From positions 1 to 60,023 of the forward strand of contig DAOUJC010000012.1 in assembly GCA_034423135.1 (NCBI GenBank): a DNA stretch of 60,023 nucleotides. The letters run 5' to 3'. This DNA comes from JAPPHY01 sp034423135. GTDB lineage: Bacteria; Chloroflexota; Dehalococcoidia; Lucifugimonadales; UBA2985. Positions 48,594 through 56,491 of this stretch are shown piece by piece (the first letter of the stretch is position 1; every line of letters starts with the position of its first letter). Position numbers and translations under genes: made by a program. The notes beneath the pieces are model-generated. The model was given only the letters and a program-made list of their open reading frames with translations. It had not been told where the DNA came from and searched no databases.

Positions 48594-49808
48594 ATGAGCA
48601 GCAACCCGTACGACATAGCGATCATCGGCGGCGGCATCGTCGGCCTAGCCACCGCCATGCAGCTCTCCACCAACCACCCCGATCAGCGCGCGGTGGTGCT
48701 GGAGAAGGAGACCGCCATTGGCAGGCACCAGACGGGCCACAACAGCGGCGTAATCCACTCCGGCATCTACTACCGCCCAGGATCGCTGAAGGCGCGGAAC
48801 TGCGTTGAGGGCGGCCGCGCCCTCATGGCGTTCTGCGATGAGAACGGCATCGAGTACCAGCTGTGCGGCAAGGTGATCGTGGCCACGAACGAGAACGAGC
48901 TGCCCGCGCTCGACGAGTTGCACAGGCGCGGCACGGCCAACGGCGTGCCTGGCCTGAGGATGATCGGCCCGGAGGAACTGCGCGAGATCGAGCCGTACGC
49001 CAACGGCATCCGGGCCCTCCACTCGCCGAACACAGGCATCATCGACTTCGCGCAGGTGGCCGCGGCGTACGCCAGCCGCTTCCGCGGGAACGGCGGCGAG
49101 GTGCTCACCAACGCTCGCGTGATGTCGATTCGCCGCGCCGACGGCCTCGTCTACCTGGAGACCGACAGAGGCGCCGTTCGCGCTCGCAACGTCATCAACT
49201 GCGCCGGCCTCTACTCGGACGCCATCGCCCGCATGATGGGCGTGCCACAGGACGTTCGCATCGTGCCGTTCCGCGGCGAGTACTACATGCTCGCTCACGA
49301 GGCCGAGCACATGGTGAACGGGCTGATCTATCCCGTGCCCAACCCCGAATTCCCGTTCCTGGGCGTCCACTTCACCCGCACCGTCCACGGCGAGGTGGAG
49401 GCCGGCCCGAACGCCGTCCTGGCATTCGCCCGCGAGGGCTACAACCTCACCCGAGTGAACCCGAAGGAGATGCTCGGCACGCTGGGCTATCGAGGCTTCT
49501 GGACCATGTCTGCCCGCTACTGGAAGATGGGCATGAAGGAGCTTTACCGCTCGCTCAGCAAGGGTGCGTTCGTGCGGTCGCTGCAGAAGCTGGTGCCGGA
49601 CATACGCGACGAGCACCTGGTGAAGGGCAATGCGGGCGTCCGCGCGCAGGAGGTGGAGCGCACCGGCCTGATGACGGACGACTTCCACATCACCGAGACG
49701 CCGAACGCCGTCCACGTGCGGAATGCGCCTTCGCCGGGCGCCACGGCCTCGCTTGCGATAGGCCGTGACGTGGTCGCCGCGGCCGCCAAGGCGTTCAGGC
49801 TGGGATAG
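48594..49808 (+). CDS. lhgO: L-2-hydroxyglutarate oxidase
   Basis: 404 aa, DAO-family flavoenzyme. FAD-binding Rossmann motif YDIAIIGGGIVGLATAMQLS at the start, then EKETAIGRHQTGHNSGVIHSGIYYRPGSLKA, which is the LhgO signature, and GATASLAIGRDVV at the C-terminal flavin contact. It oxidises L-2-hydroxyglutarate to 2-oxoglutarate, passing electrons to quinone or oxygen. Full length. No glutarate hydroxylase (csiD) is adjacent, so it may act as a metabolite-repair enzyme. Start is supported by a ribosome-binding site and promoter. Confidence 0.92.
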   Translation: MSSNPYDIAIIGGGIVGLATAMQLSTNHPDQRAVVLEKETAIGRHQTGHNSGVIHSGIYYRPGSLKARNCVEGGRALMAFCDENGIEYQLCGKVIVATNENELPALDELHRRGTANGVPGLRMIGPEELREIEPYANGIRALHSPNTGIIDFAQVAAAYASRFRGNGGEVLTNARVMSIRRADGLVYLETDRGAVRARNVINCAGLYSDAIARMMGVPQDVRIVPFRGEYYMLAHEAEHMVNGLIYPVPNPEFPFLGVHFTRTVHGEVEAGPNAVLAFAREGYNLTRVNPKEMLGTLGYRGFWTMSARYWKMGMKELYRSLSKGAFVRSLQKLVPDIRDEHLVKGNAGVRAQEVERTGLMTDDFHITETPNAVHVRNAPSPGATASLAIGRDVVAAAAKAFRLG

Positions 49809-49823
49809 CGGCCGCCGCTGCCT

Positions 49824-49912
49824 GTCCGCTCACGCCCTTCGACAAGCTCAGGGTGAGCGGACTAACGCCCCCACTCCGCTCATGGTGAGCCTGTCGAACC
49901 ATTTGAGCGGAG
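49824..49912. repeat. Two gctcat/gagcgg palindromic repeats at a convergent junction
   Basis: 49824-49862 (gtccgctcac...gtgagcggac, core gcccttcgacaagctcagg) and 49874-49912 (ctccgctcat...ttgagcggag, core ggtgagcctgtcgaacc). They fill the gap between the convergent lhgO and prenyltransferase genes and may terminate both. Confidence 0.8.
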
Positions 49913-49931
49913 AGACTGGTAGCGGTCCCGC

Positions 49932-50867
49932 CTACCGGTACGCCACCAGCACCACCGACGCCGTCGCAAGCCACAGCACAATGTTCACCAGCAGCGGCGC
50001 GTCCGTCAGCAGTATCTGCTCCGGGCTCTCGCCCAGGTTCTTGTGGTGCACCAGGTACAGGTAGCGGAACAGCCCGTACATCACGAAAGGAATCGTGAGC
50101 AGCATCGCGTTGTTGTCGGGCAGGTTTTCCGCGGTGAACGTGTAGAGCACATAGGAGACCAGCGTCGCCGGGGCCACTATCGCAATCAGCTGCTCCAGCA
50201 GCCGCGGCGTGTAGTCCTCAAGGCTCTGCCGCTGGAGCGAACCCCTGTCGCCCGCGAGCTCGATCTCGTTGAGGCGCTTGGCGAACCCCAGGAACAGCGC
50301 GCCCAGCGACGTGCACACGTACAGCCACGGCGAGATCTCCACGTCCAGCACAACCGCGCCGGCGACGGCCCGCAGCACGAACCCGGAGCTGATGGCCATG
50401 ATGTCCAGGATCACCATGCGCTTCAGGTACAGCGAGTAGGCCCCGTTGATGGTCAGGTACACCCCCGCAATCAGCGCGAACAGCGGCTCCAGCATCCAGG
50501 CGAGGGCTGCTCCGGCGACAGCTAGCGTGACGGCCACCGCCACAGCCGCCACCGGCGACACGACGCCCGCGGCGATGGGACGGTGGCGCTTCTTGGGGTG
50601 ATTGCGGTCGTGCGCGGCGTCCAGGACGTCGTTGACGAGGTACACGGCGCTGGTGACGAGGCAGAAGATGGCCGCGGCCGCTGTGATGAGCGCGAAGGTG
50701 CGGTATGCTTCGCCCGGGTCGCTCAGGCTCCACGCCTGGTCGACGGTGAAGAACAGGGCGAAGTAGATGATGAGGTTCTTGGTCCACTGGCGCGGGCGCA
50801 TCGAGGAGATGACCCCTCTGGCTGCAGCCCAGCCTCCTGCCTGACCGACTCCCTCAGCTTCTGCCAT
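49932..50867 (-). CDS. UbiA-family prenyltransferase, decaprenyl-phosphate phosphoribosyltransferase type
   Basis: 311 aa, about nine helices. The first Asp-rich motif and following segment, NDVLDAAHDRNHPKKRHRPIAAG, match enzymes that move ribose-5-phosphate to polyprenyl phosphate. The second motif lies in GFAKRLNEIELAGD. An N-terminal MRPRQWTKNLIIYFALFF is also typical of that group. It acts in the membrane, perhaps for cell-envelope pentose sugars. No epimerase (DprE1/2) is adjacent, so a different lipid acceptor is possible. The promoter suggests an almost leaderless mRNA. Confidence 0.88.
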   Translation of the reverse strand: MAEAEGVGQAGGWAAARGVISSMRPRQWTKNLIIYFALFFTVDQAWSLSDPGEAYRTFALITAAAAIFCLVTSAVYLVNDVLDAAHDRNHPKKRHRPIAAGVVSPVAAVAVAVTLAVAGAALAWMLEPLFALIAGVYLTINGAYSLYLKRMVILDIMAISSGFVLRAVAGAVVLDVEISPWLYVCTSLGALFLGFAKRLNEIELAGDRGSLQRQSLEDYTPRLLEQLIAIVAPATLVSYVLYTFTAENLPDNNAMLLTIPFVMYGLFRYLYLVHHKNLGESPEQILLTDAPLLVNIVLWLATASVVLVAYR

Positions 50868-50876
50868 TGCGATTGG

Positions 50877-50906
50877 ATGATAACCAGCCACGGCGCGCAA
50901 AGTCAA
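50877..50906 (-). promoter_or_regulatory. Promoter of the prenyltransferase gene
   Basis: Minus strand: -35 TTGACT (50906-50901), 18-nt spacer, -10 TATCAT (50882-50877), only 9 nt before ATG 50867. No ribosome-binding site is present, consistent with a leaderless transcript. Confidence 0.6.
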
Positions 50907-50933
50907 CGCGCAGCGCCGCCGCCATTGGAGCAC

Positions 50934-51030
50934 GACACCGCTCATCCTGAGCCCGTCGAAGGACATGAGCGGTGTCAGGAGGGCCAAAACTGCCCGCTCA
51001 TATGGTTCGACTGGCTCACCATGAGCGGGC
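50934..51030. repeat. Two gctcat/gagcgg palindromic repeats
   Basis: 50934-50976 (gacaccgctcat...atgagcggtgtc) and 50992-51030 (gcccgctcat...atgagcgggc, core atggttcgactggctcacc). They lie between the divergent prenyltransferase and small membrane protein genes, upstream of both. Confidence 0.8.
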
Positions 51031-51172
51031 TGGAGGTTGCGCCACAACCAGCACTGCCCATGCGGAGTAAACCATCCTATGGCGTTCGCAGGCGGATTGC
51101 GGTACAATATGCGAGCGTCATCGCACGAGACGGTGCACGGCGCCGATCACCTCCACATCGAGGAGACACAAC

Positions 51173-51364
51173 GTGAACGCACTGATTGCCATCCTGTTGC
51201 CCTTTGGGGCCATGATTGCGGTTGCCATCCTGATGATTGGCTTGGGTAACGTGTTCCTGGCTGCCGGCCACGACGGCACGATCGTGATTGGCCTGGCGAT
51301 CATCGTGCTCGTCCCGCTCGGCGGGTGGCTGGTCACCCGCGGCGGCGATAGTAGCAGCGGCTGA
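51173..51364 (+). CDS. Small two-helix membrane protein
   Basis: 63 aa. Two hydrophobic helices (ALIAILLPFGAMIAVAILMIGLGNVFL and GTIVIGLAIIVLVPLGGWLV) are joined by a short AAGHDG turn. GTG 51173 has aggaga at 51161-51166. A TACAAT box at 51103-51108 could be its -10. No family recognised and no linked gene. Confidence 0.65.
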   Translation: MNALIAILLPFGAMIAVAILMIGLGNVFLAAGHDGTIVIGLAIIVLVPLGGWLVTRGGDSSSG

Positions 51365-51529
51365 CCGCATTCCCTGGCCGACCCGCCGCCTGGCTCCTAG
51401 ACTGCGCTTCAATGCCACAAGGGAGAGCTGGTGTAGCAGGCACCACGGTGCCTGCGCAGCATTCTGAGGTTCCCTTCGAGAGTGGACTGCCGTAGCAGCG
51501 CCCCCAAGTGTGGCCAGAAGTACAAACCT

Positions 51530-51901
51530 ATGAAACAATCATTAGGACTTACTCTGCTTCTTCTAGCTCCTATTGTCTCCGCTTGCGACCAGCTTTCCGA
51601 GCCTTCGGCACTGGACGTCGCAGAACGACAGGCCGAATACGAAGCACTAAGTGAGGAATTTGACGACTACTGGTTTCTCGAAGGGAAGACGGGGGCGGAA
51701 GCAAGGTTTGAGCATGGGTTTAAAGTTCCGGAAGCCTGCGACGAAACTATCGCCGAGGCGCAAGCACGGGAAGCAATCTTGGACAATGCAATGTTCTTGG
51801 CCATTGTGGATGACGATAGAGGGGAAGTCTATGATCTCTGGGGGCAAAAGATCGAGTTGCTGCAGCAGCTCGACTCTAGCATGAAACAGGGCTGCCCCTA
51901 G
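51530..51901 (+). CDS. Small lipoprotein of unknown function
   Basis: 123 aa. The signal peptide (MKQSLGLTLLLLAPIVSAC) ends in a lipobox Cys near residue 19; the mature part is acidic and helical (DVAERQAEYEALSEEFDDYWFLEG ... AREAILDNAMFLAIVDDDRGEVYDLW). It is lower in GC and richer in A/T-ending codons than the core genes, suggesting recent transfer. No clear ribosome-binding site. No homologous family recognised. Confidence 0.6.
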   Translation: MKQSLGLTLLLLAPIVSACDQLSEPSALDVAERQAEYEALSEEFDDYWFLEGKTGAEARFEHGFKVPEACDETIAEAQAREAILDNAMFLAIVDDDRGEVYDLWGQKIELLQQLDSSMKQGCP

Positions 51902-52019
51902 GCCCCCGGTCAGCATATGGTGCAATCATCTGTTCGGAATTTCAAATCGTAAAGACCACGCCACACATAGTCTTCCAGGAGACGACCAAGACCCTTCAAC
52001 CCCCAGGCCGGCCTGCCGT

Positions 52020-52325
52020 TGGAACGCTTGCCTACGGCTCGTCACAGCGCATTCCGATGCCCCCCGCCGCACGGACATTAATGCGCTCAAGGAGTGCCGA
52101 AACAACAAGCACGTGCTCTACAGTCAGCAAGAAGGGCTGTGCGCAGGCTGCAAGAACTGGCTATACTTTCACAACTTCACCGTTTATTACGTGGTGCCGC
52201 AGAGCAGGGGCGGCACTGACCACGTCGAAACACAGCAACTGCTCTGCGGGGCCTGCAACTCGCTCAAGGGCGGCCGGCCACAGGAATACCCTATAGCGAG
52301 GCTGCAAGAGATTGGGGTAACATGA
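52020..52325 (+). pseudogene. HNH-domain C-terminal fragment of a DNA methyltransferase-type protein
   Basis: From about 52020 an open frame reads RRTDINALKECRNNKHVLYSQQEGLCAGCKNW, then VYYVVPQSRGGTDHVETQQLLCGACNSLKGGRPQEYPIARLQEIGV. This is the HNH tail seen at the end of some DNA methyltransferases, with CxxC zinc pairs. The usual DHV His before the Pro-x-Ser-Arg-Gly-Gly is Tyr-Val-Val (YYVVP), so the HNH site is likely damaged. No methylase domain or good start precedes it; GTG 52113 could start a 70-aa protein. The stop overlaps the next micro-gene by ATGA. Confidence 0.65.
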
Positions 52326-52456
52326 AGCTACCCGGATGGACCTGGGCCGCGATCATTATTGTGATTCTGCTCATATTCGCACCTGCATTTGTCTTTGGTC
52401 TCGCCACAGATATCCTACGAGCGATTTGGGAATTGCTGAAACTGGCTTGGCAATAG
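52322..52456 (+). CDS. Micro membrane protein (44 aa)
   Basis: ATG 52322 overlaps the HNH stop (ATGA). The peptide is KLPGWTWAAIIIVILLIFA, then PAFVFGLATDILRAIWELL and a short end: one strong transmembrane helix and an amphipathic tail. Coupled starts suggest it is translated with the preceding frame. Could be a chance frame; no family known. Confidence 0.5.
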   Translation: MKLPGWTWAAIIIVILLIFAPAFVFGLATDILRAIWELLKLAWQ

Positions 52457-52485
52457 AATGTAGAATCGTTCTTGAAGGGAGACGC

Positions 52486-52731
52486 ATGAGGTACGTAAAG
52501 AATGGCAAGGTGTACGACACCGACACGGCGACAATGTGCCATAAGACCACGACTGACGGTTCCCTATATCGTAGCCAAAAGGGAACTTTGTTTGTTGTTA
52601 CCCTCACTATGATGGGTAATCTCAGCAAGATTGTGGAATTTGATGAGCAAGCAGCAGCCCATTGGCTGGAACAGAGGGAAGCTCCTGAGGAGTCCTATCA
52701 GAAGGCCGGCATACCGCTGGAGGAGGTTTAG
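52486..52731 (+). CDS. Small protein of unknown function
   Basis: 81 aa. RYVKNGKVYDTDTATMCHKTTTDGSLYRSQKGTLFVVTLT, then IVEFDEQAAAHWLEQREAPEESYQKAGIPLEEV: a beta-rich first half (kin to small proteins with a KxYDTDTA start found near mobile genes) and a helical second half. ATG 52486 follows aaggga. It is AT-richer than the core genes and lies 29 nt after the micro membrane gene. Confidence 0.6.
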   Translation: MRYVKNGKVYDTDTATMCHKTTTDGSLYRSQKGTLFVVTLTMMGNLSKIVEFDEQAAAHWLEQREAPEESYQKAGIPLEEV

Positions 52732-52801
52732 ACGCTGAGGAAGGTCAGCGTCCCCCGACGCAGACGTAGCTAACCAGTCACCCTCAACCACCCTCCCTCC
52801 C

Positions 52802-52864
52802 CTAACCCACGCGCCGCCGCCGTAGCACCTCTTCGTCGAACTCCACGCCCAAGCCGGGGCCCAT
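52802..52864 (-). pseudogene. Duplicated 3' end of the enolase-superfamily gene
   Basis: Read on the minus strand this gives GPGLGVEFDEEVLRRRRVG and a stop, identical to the C-terminus of the gene at 53745, though the DNA differs at about 8 of 62 positions. The two copies are direct repeats flanking the VapBC-like module. Confidence 0.75.
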
Positions 52865-52928
52865 GTGTGGTATGCTTGGTCATTCATGATCCGTACTGCC
52901 TAACCGACGCGCTCCGCGGGCCTTCAGG

Positions 52929-53369
52929 CTATCGCGCGCCGATTGGGTCTCGCGTCGTAAGCTCCGGAAACAGCGAAAAGTCGCGGTCCCGGGTGAGGAG
53001 CGCTTCGGCTCCATGGGCTACGCATATTGCAGCTATCCTGGCGTCGTGAACTACGCCCCCTATAACTCGGGGGCGCCGCATGAAGCTCTCCAGTATCTCC
53101 GCAAAGTCATCAGTCTCCCCTATCAGCCGCAACGATGGAGAGGCGATCCACGCCGCGAGCTGACGCCAGGACTGCTCTGGACTAGTGGCGTTTTCCTTCC
53201 AGATGCGCGGATTGGTCACCACACTGTGAAACTCGTAGCAGCAGGGCCAGGGAATCGACCAGGCATCACCGCCTTCCGCCAGTTCCCGCACAATCGACGC
53301 TGCCGCGTCGTGATGCCTCGATTCGCGGCGGTGTTCCTACACGAGCAAGTTCGTGTCGATGGCGATCAT
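52929..53369 (-). pseudogene. VapC-type PIN toxin with an internal amber codon
   Basis: Starting at ATG 53369 the frame reads MIAIDTNLLV, then TAG (53339-53337) where PIN proteins normally have Tyr, then EHRRESRHHDAAASIVRELAEGG and the rest of a complete PIN domain (EFHSVV, VHDARIAAIC, LLTRDRDF). All four acidic metal ligands survive around the single stop. The start overlaps the antitoxin stop (ATGA). Probably inactivated by one point mutation unless the amber is suppressed or translation restarts internally (GTG/ATG near 53291). Confidence 0.85.
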
Positions 53370-53614
53370 CTGGTTGACGGCTCTCTGTAGATGACCTCTC
53401 GGAGGTCCTGCCAGGAGAACGCCTCCAAGGGGTCCTTTGCCCCTGCTTCGCCCACGCTATGGTCGGGCAGCCGGTAGCGTCTGCGAGGAGCAGAGTCGGA
53501 GAGCACTCGGCGAAGCCCTTCTTCAACCACGGCGCGCAATGGGCGCCCGGTTCGCTTCGCGTGCCGCTTCGCACGTGCCAGCAATTCGTCCTGTATCTCA
53601 AGCGTCGTCTTCAT
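53366..53614 (-). CDS. vapB: VapB-type antitoxin
   Basis: 82 aa. An N-terminal ribbon-helix-helix (KTTLEIQDELLARAKRHAKRTGRPLRAVVEEGLRRVL) binds DNA; the C-terminal tail (YRLPDHSVGEAGAKDPLEAFSWQDLREVIY) is the toxin-neutralising part. It is intact and overlaps the disabled toxin frame by ATGA. It may persist as a regulator or as an antidote to related toxins. Confidence 0.85.
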   Translation of the reverse strand: MKTTLEIQDELLARAKRHAKRTGRPLRAVVEEGLRRVLSDSAPRRRYRLPDHSVGEAGAKDPLEAFSWQDLREVIYREPSTR

Positions 53615-53744
53615 AAGACCCACACTAGCCACATCGCCGCCACCGGTCAAGCCACAATGCAAGCGTTCACGGTCTATGGGACGAATGCCTAAGGGCGTGG
53701 TTACCCTTCCCCGGTGGTCAGCAGATTTCGCTTGCTGGACTCCC

Positions 53745-54908
53745 CTACCCCACCCTCCGCCGCCGCAACACCTCCTCGTCGAACTCCACGCCCAGGCCGG
53801 GGCCCGTCGGCGGCGTGATGTACCCGTTCTCGAAGACGATGGGCTCCTTGAAGATCGTCTGGTGCAGTGGCCCCATGTTGGCCTCCTGAATTAGGAAGTT
53901 GGGCGAGCACGTGTCCAACTGCACGGCAGCCGCCGCGGCGATGGGTCCGCACGCCATGTGAGGTGCAATCATCGCATAGTGGGCCTCGGCTATGCCCGCG
54001 ATCTTCTTCGACTCCAGGATGCCGCCGCACTGCCCCACGTCCAGCTGGATGATCTGCGCGGCCTGCTTCTCGATCAGCTCGGCGAACTCGTACTTGGTCA
54101 CCAGCCGCTCGCCGCTTGCGATTGGGATGCTGGTGTGCGCGGCGACGCGGGCCATCTCGTCGACGTTCTCCGGCGGAACCGGCTCCTCGAACCAGAACGG
54201 GTGGTACTCCTCCATCATCTGCGCGACGCGAATGGCGCTGTAGGTGGTGAGCTGCCCGTGCGTGCCGATGCCAACCTCCATCCGGTCGCCGACGGCGTCG
54301 CGGATGCTCTTGAAGATGCGCCGCGCGATGTTGATCTCGGCCAGCGAGATGTCGCGCGGCAGCGGGTACAGAGGCGGGAACGGGTCGAGCTTGCAGGCGG
54401 AGTTGCCCTCCTCCACAAGCTGTACGGCGATTTCGCCCGCCGCCTCCGGGTTCGCCTGGAAGCCGCCCTCCGGGATGGGCATGTAGGCGTAGGCGCGCAG
54501 CCTGTCGTGGTACCGGCCGCCCAGCAGGTTGTAGATGGGCTGGTTGGTCGCCTTGCCGATGATGTCCCAGCAGGCGATCTCGATGGCGCTGAGGGCGGGC
54601 GTGGCGTTGAGGCTGGGATGGCGGAAGTCGTGGCGAGAGCCGTAGACGCGCTGCCATATCTGCTCGACGCTGAACGGGTCCTCGCCGACGATAAACTGGC
54701 GGCCCATCTCCTCCAGCAGGCTGATCTGCGACTTCATCTCCTGCACCGGGAAGTTGCGACCGGCGCCGGAGAATGTGTTGCCGGTGATGCGCTCGCCCAG
54801 CCCGACGATGCCCTCGTCCGTGACCAGCTCCACGAACAGCAGGTATCGACCGCCGCGGTATGGCGGCTCGTTCTCCACGACCATGGTCCTCAGCTCAGTG
54901 ATCTTCAT
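53745..54908 (-). CDS. Mandelate racemase/muconate lactonizing enzyme (enolase superfamily)
   Basis: 387 aa. N-terminal capping domain (1-125), then the barrel with ACKLDPFPP (Lys region), Asp/Glu metal ligands in EVGIGTHGQLTTYSAIRVAQ, FWFEEPVPPENVDEM and IASGERLVTKYEF, and the C-terminal APHMACGPIAAAAAVQLD. Such enzymes abstract a proton next to a carboxylate (sugar-acid dehydration, racemisation). GTHG in place of a plain D/N after the first strand resembles galactonate/mannonate dehydratase-like groups. ATG 54908 follows aaggagg. Its last 20 codons are duplicated at 52802. Confidence 0.92.
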   Translation of the reverse strand: MKITELRTMVVENEPPYRGGRYLLFVELVTDEGIVGLGERITGNTFSGAGRNFPVQEMKSQISLLEEMGRQFIVGEDPFSVEQIWQRVYGSRHDFRHPSLNATPALSAIEIACWDIIGKATNQPIYNLLGGRYHDRLRAYAYMPIPEGGFQANPEAAGEIAVQLVEEGNSACKLDPFPPLYPLPRDISLAEINIARRIFKSIRDAVGDRMEVGIGTHGQLTTYSAIRVAQMMEEYHPFWFEEPVPPENVDEMARVAAHTSIPIASGERLVTKYEFAELIEKQAAQIIQLDVGQCGGILESKKIAGIAEAHYAMIAPHMACGPIAAAAAVQLDTCSPNFLIQEANMGPLHQTIFKEPIVFENGYITPPTGPGLGVEFDEEVLRRRRVG

Positions 54909-55013
54909 GGGGGCCTCCTTGTGGTTTGGCGTTACGGCGAGCCGTCCGAATCAGCGGGGTGTAGTGTGCGGCTGTGGGCGATGGCATCGTCGTCAAAGGC
55001 AGTCTATCCTTAC

Positions 55014-55637
55014 TCACTCCAGTGGTAGGTAGGGCAGGTCTACTGTCCACGCCAGAACGTGCTTGTTCGGGTGTGGAGCGAAGATCAGATAGAATGTCCC
55101 CTCTTCATCAGGCAGGGAAGTGCTGGCGTTGCGTGCAATCCCTTCAAGTATGCCAAGGCCATCACCCTCGTAACGAATATCCCCAAGATCTACCCCGGCA
55201 ACCTTTCCAGATGGGGAGATAAGCCCCATAGCGCTCTCAAGAAAGTTGTAACCCATAGACTCGCCACGAGGCCCCGCGCCCATCCACTCGATACGCACGT
55301 TGAAGAGGACTTGGCGCTTGGCATATCCAAACGGCTTGGTTTCGACGAAGCTGGCGGTCACAGACCAGTTGTCGATTGTGCCAGTGCCACCGTCCTCCGC
55401 ATAGACTACAGGGCGCTCATCAGGAGTTGTCCATTGCCTCGTGAGAGTTGCCAAGGAAGTGCTAGCGGTCGTGGGAGCCGGAGCGGTTACAGCGGTCGGC
55501 GTGGGATATGGCGTGTAGGTGGGAAGTGGGGTATAAGTCGGCAACGGCGTATAGGTGGGCGCAGGTGTTGCAGTGGGCGCTGAGGTACAGCTTACAAGCA
55601 ACAATGCTGCCAATATACCGACGAACGCTACTCTCAC
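55014..55637 (-). CDS. Proline/threonine-repeat lipoprotein
   Basis: 207 aa. The signal peptide ends LLLVSC (lipobox), followed by a repeat stalk (TYTPLPTYTPLPTYTPYPTPT) and a C-terminal beta domain of about 120 residues (NWSVTASFVETKPFGYAKRQVLFNVRIEWMGAG...), similar in layout to DUF4352 surface domains. The GTG start abuts the antidote gene's stop (TAAGTG), so translation is coupled. Function unknown. Confidence 0.7.
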   Translation of the reverse strand: MRVAFVGILAALLLVSCTSAPTATPAPTYTPLPTYTPLPTYTPYPTPTAVTAPAPTTASTSLATLTRQWTTPDERPVVYAEDGGTGTIDNWSVTASFVETKPFGYAKRQVLFNVRIEWMGAGPRGESMGYNFLESAMGLISPSGKVAGVDLGDIRYEGDGLGILEGIARNASTSLPDEEGTFYLIFAPHPNKHVLAWTVDLPYLPLE

Positions 55638-55934
55638 TTACCCCTCCACAGCCTCGAAACGCAGTCGCAGTCCCAAGGCACGGGCGATCTTCATGGTCGT
55701 AGCCAGCGACGGGTTGCCGTTCTCCGATAGAGCCTTGTAGAGGCCCGCTCTGTCCAACCCGGTGTCTCTGGCTATTTCGCTCATGTTCTTCGCGCGGGCG
55801 ATATCTCCGAGGGCAAGCCGTATCAGGCTGCCATCCCCAGGGTCTTCCTCAACGGCTGCGTTGAGATAGTACGTGGCGTCTCTCTCATCGGTGATGAAGT
55901 CTGCGGCGTCGAGTTTTCTTAGTTGCATAGGCAT
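55638..55934 (-). CDS. HigA-type addiction-module antidote (orphan)
   Basis: 98 aa. LRKLDAADFITDERDATYYLNAAVEEDPGDGSLIRLALGDIARAKNMSEIARDTGLDRAGLYKALSENGNPSLATTMKIARALGLRLRFE is the pattern of the probable addiction-module antidote family, with an HTH in MSEIARDTGLDRAGLYKAL. The matching HigB/RelE-like toxin normally lies just upstream but is absent. ATG 55934 is chosen since it falls at the predicted transcription start; upstream ATG 55940 is the alternative. Co-transcribed with a lipoprotein gene. Confidence 0.85.
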   Translation of the reverse strand: MPMQLRKLDAADFITDERDATYYLNAAVEEDPGDGSLIRLALGDIARAKNMSEIARDTGLDRAGLYKALSENGNPSLATTMKIARALGLRLRFEAVEG

Positions 55935-55940
55935 GACCAT

Positions 55941-55969
55941 ATTGTAGACCGTAGCCTACAATACTTCAA
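55941..55969 (-). promoter_or_regulatory. Antidote promoter with overlapping inverted repeat
   Basis: Minus strand: -35 TTGAAG (55969-55964), 17-nt spacer, -10 TACAAT (55946-55941). attgtag (55941-55947) and ctacaat (55956-55962) form a 7-bp inverted repeat covering the -10, a likely autoregulatory operator. ATG 55934 lies seven bases past the -10, so the mRNA is probably leaderless. Confidence 0.7.
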
Positions 55970-56034
55970 TGGTTTGGAGCCGTTAAACGTGGCCTCAGGC
56001 ACAAAACGGCGCCGAGGATGCCGAAGGCCGCTCC

Positions 56035-56409
56035 CTACCCGGCGTTGGCGCCGTTCAGAACGCCCTCGAGCTGACGCACCAACATACCCACGTTGTCCAG
56101 GTAGTCCTTCAGCGTCGCTTCATCAAGCCAACCCTCGTAGAAGTTGGCGTGCAGTGCCTCTGCCATTGCGAACCACCGGCCGATCTCAACGCTGTCCGTT
56201 TCCTCACCTAGCTTGGCAACGGCAAGCCGCAGCTGTCTGTGACGCGAGTGCTCCCAGCCGCGCTCCACGGCCACAGCCTTGACTATCTGCGCGGCCGCTC
56301 CCCAGCCCTTCTCGGAAGCTTGGCGGTGGTCGCCACTGCCGAGCTCTTTGAACGCCTGCGCCAGGAACGTCCTGCTCTGGTTTACGTGAACGCGTGTCTC
56401 GTCCTGCAT
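56035..56409 (-). CDS. HEPN/PaREP1-like helical protein
   Basis: 124 aa, all-helical. HVNQSRTFLAQAFKELGSGDHRQASEKGWGAAAQIVKAVAVERGWEHSRHRQLRLAVAKL is close to PaREP1/HEPN-type domains; no clear Rx4-6H nuclease motif besides RHRQL was seen, so it may be a non-catalytic partner. ATG 56409 follows aggagg. No nucleotidyltransferase (MNT) partner is adjacent. Confidence 0.65.
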   Translation of the reverse strand: MQDETRVHVNQSRTFLAQAFKELGSGDHRQASEKGWGAAAQIVKAVAVERGWEHSRHRQLRLAVAKLGEETDSVEIGRWFAMAEALHANFYEGWLDEATLKDYLDNVGMLVRQLEGVLNGANAG

Positions 56410-56491
56410 CCCGCGCCTCCTGTCCACATTGTCCCACCGGTCTAGGCGTTGGTCAATCGTTGGAGAGGCTCACAGTGGGCGGCGGGCACCG

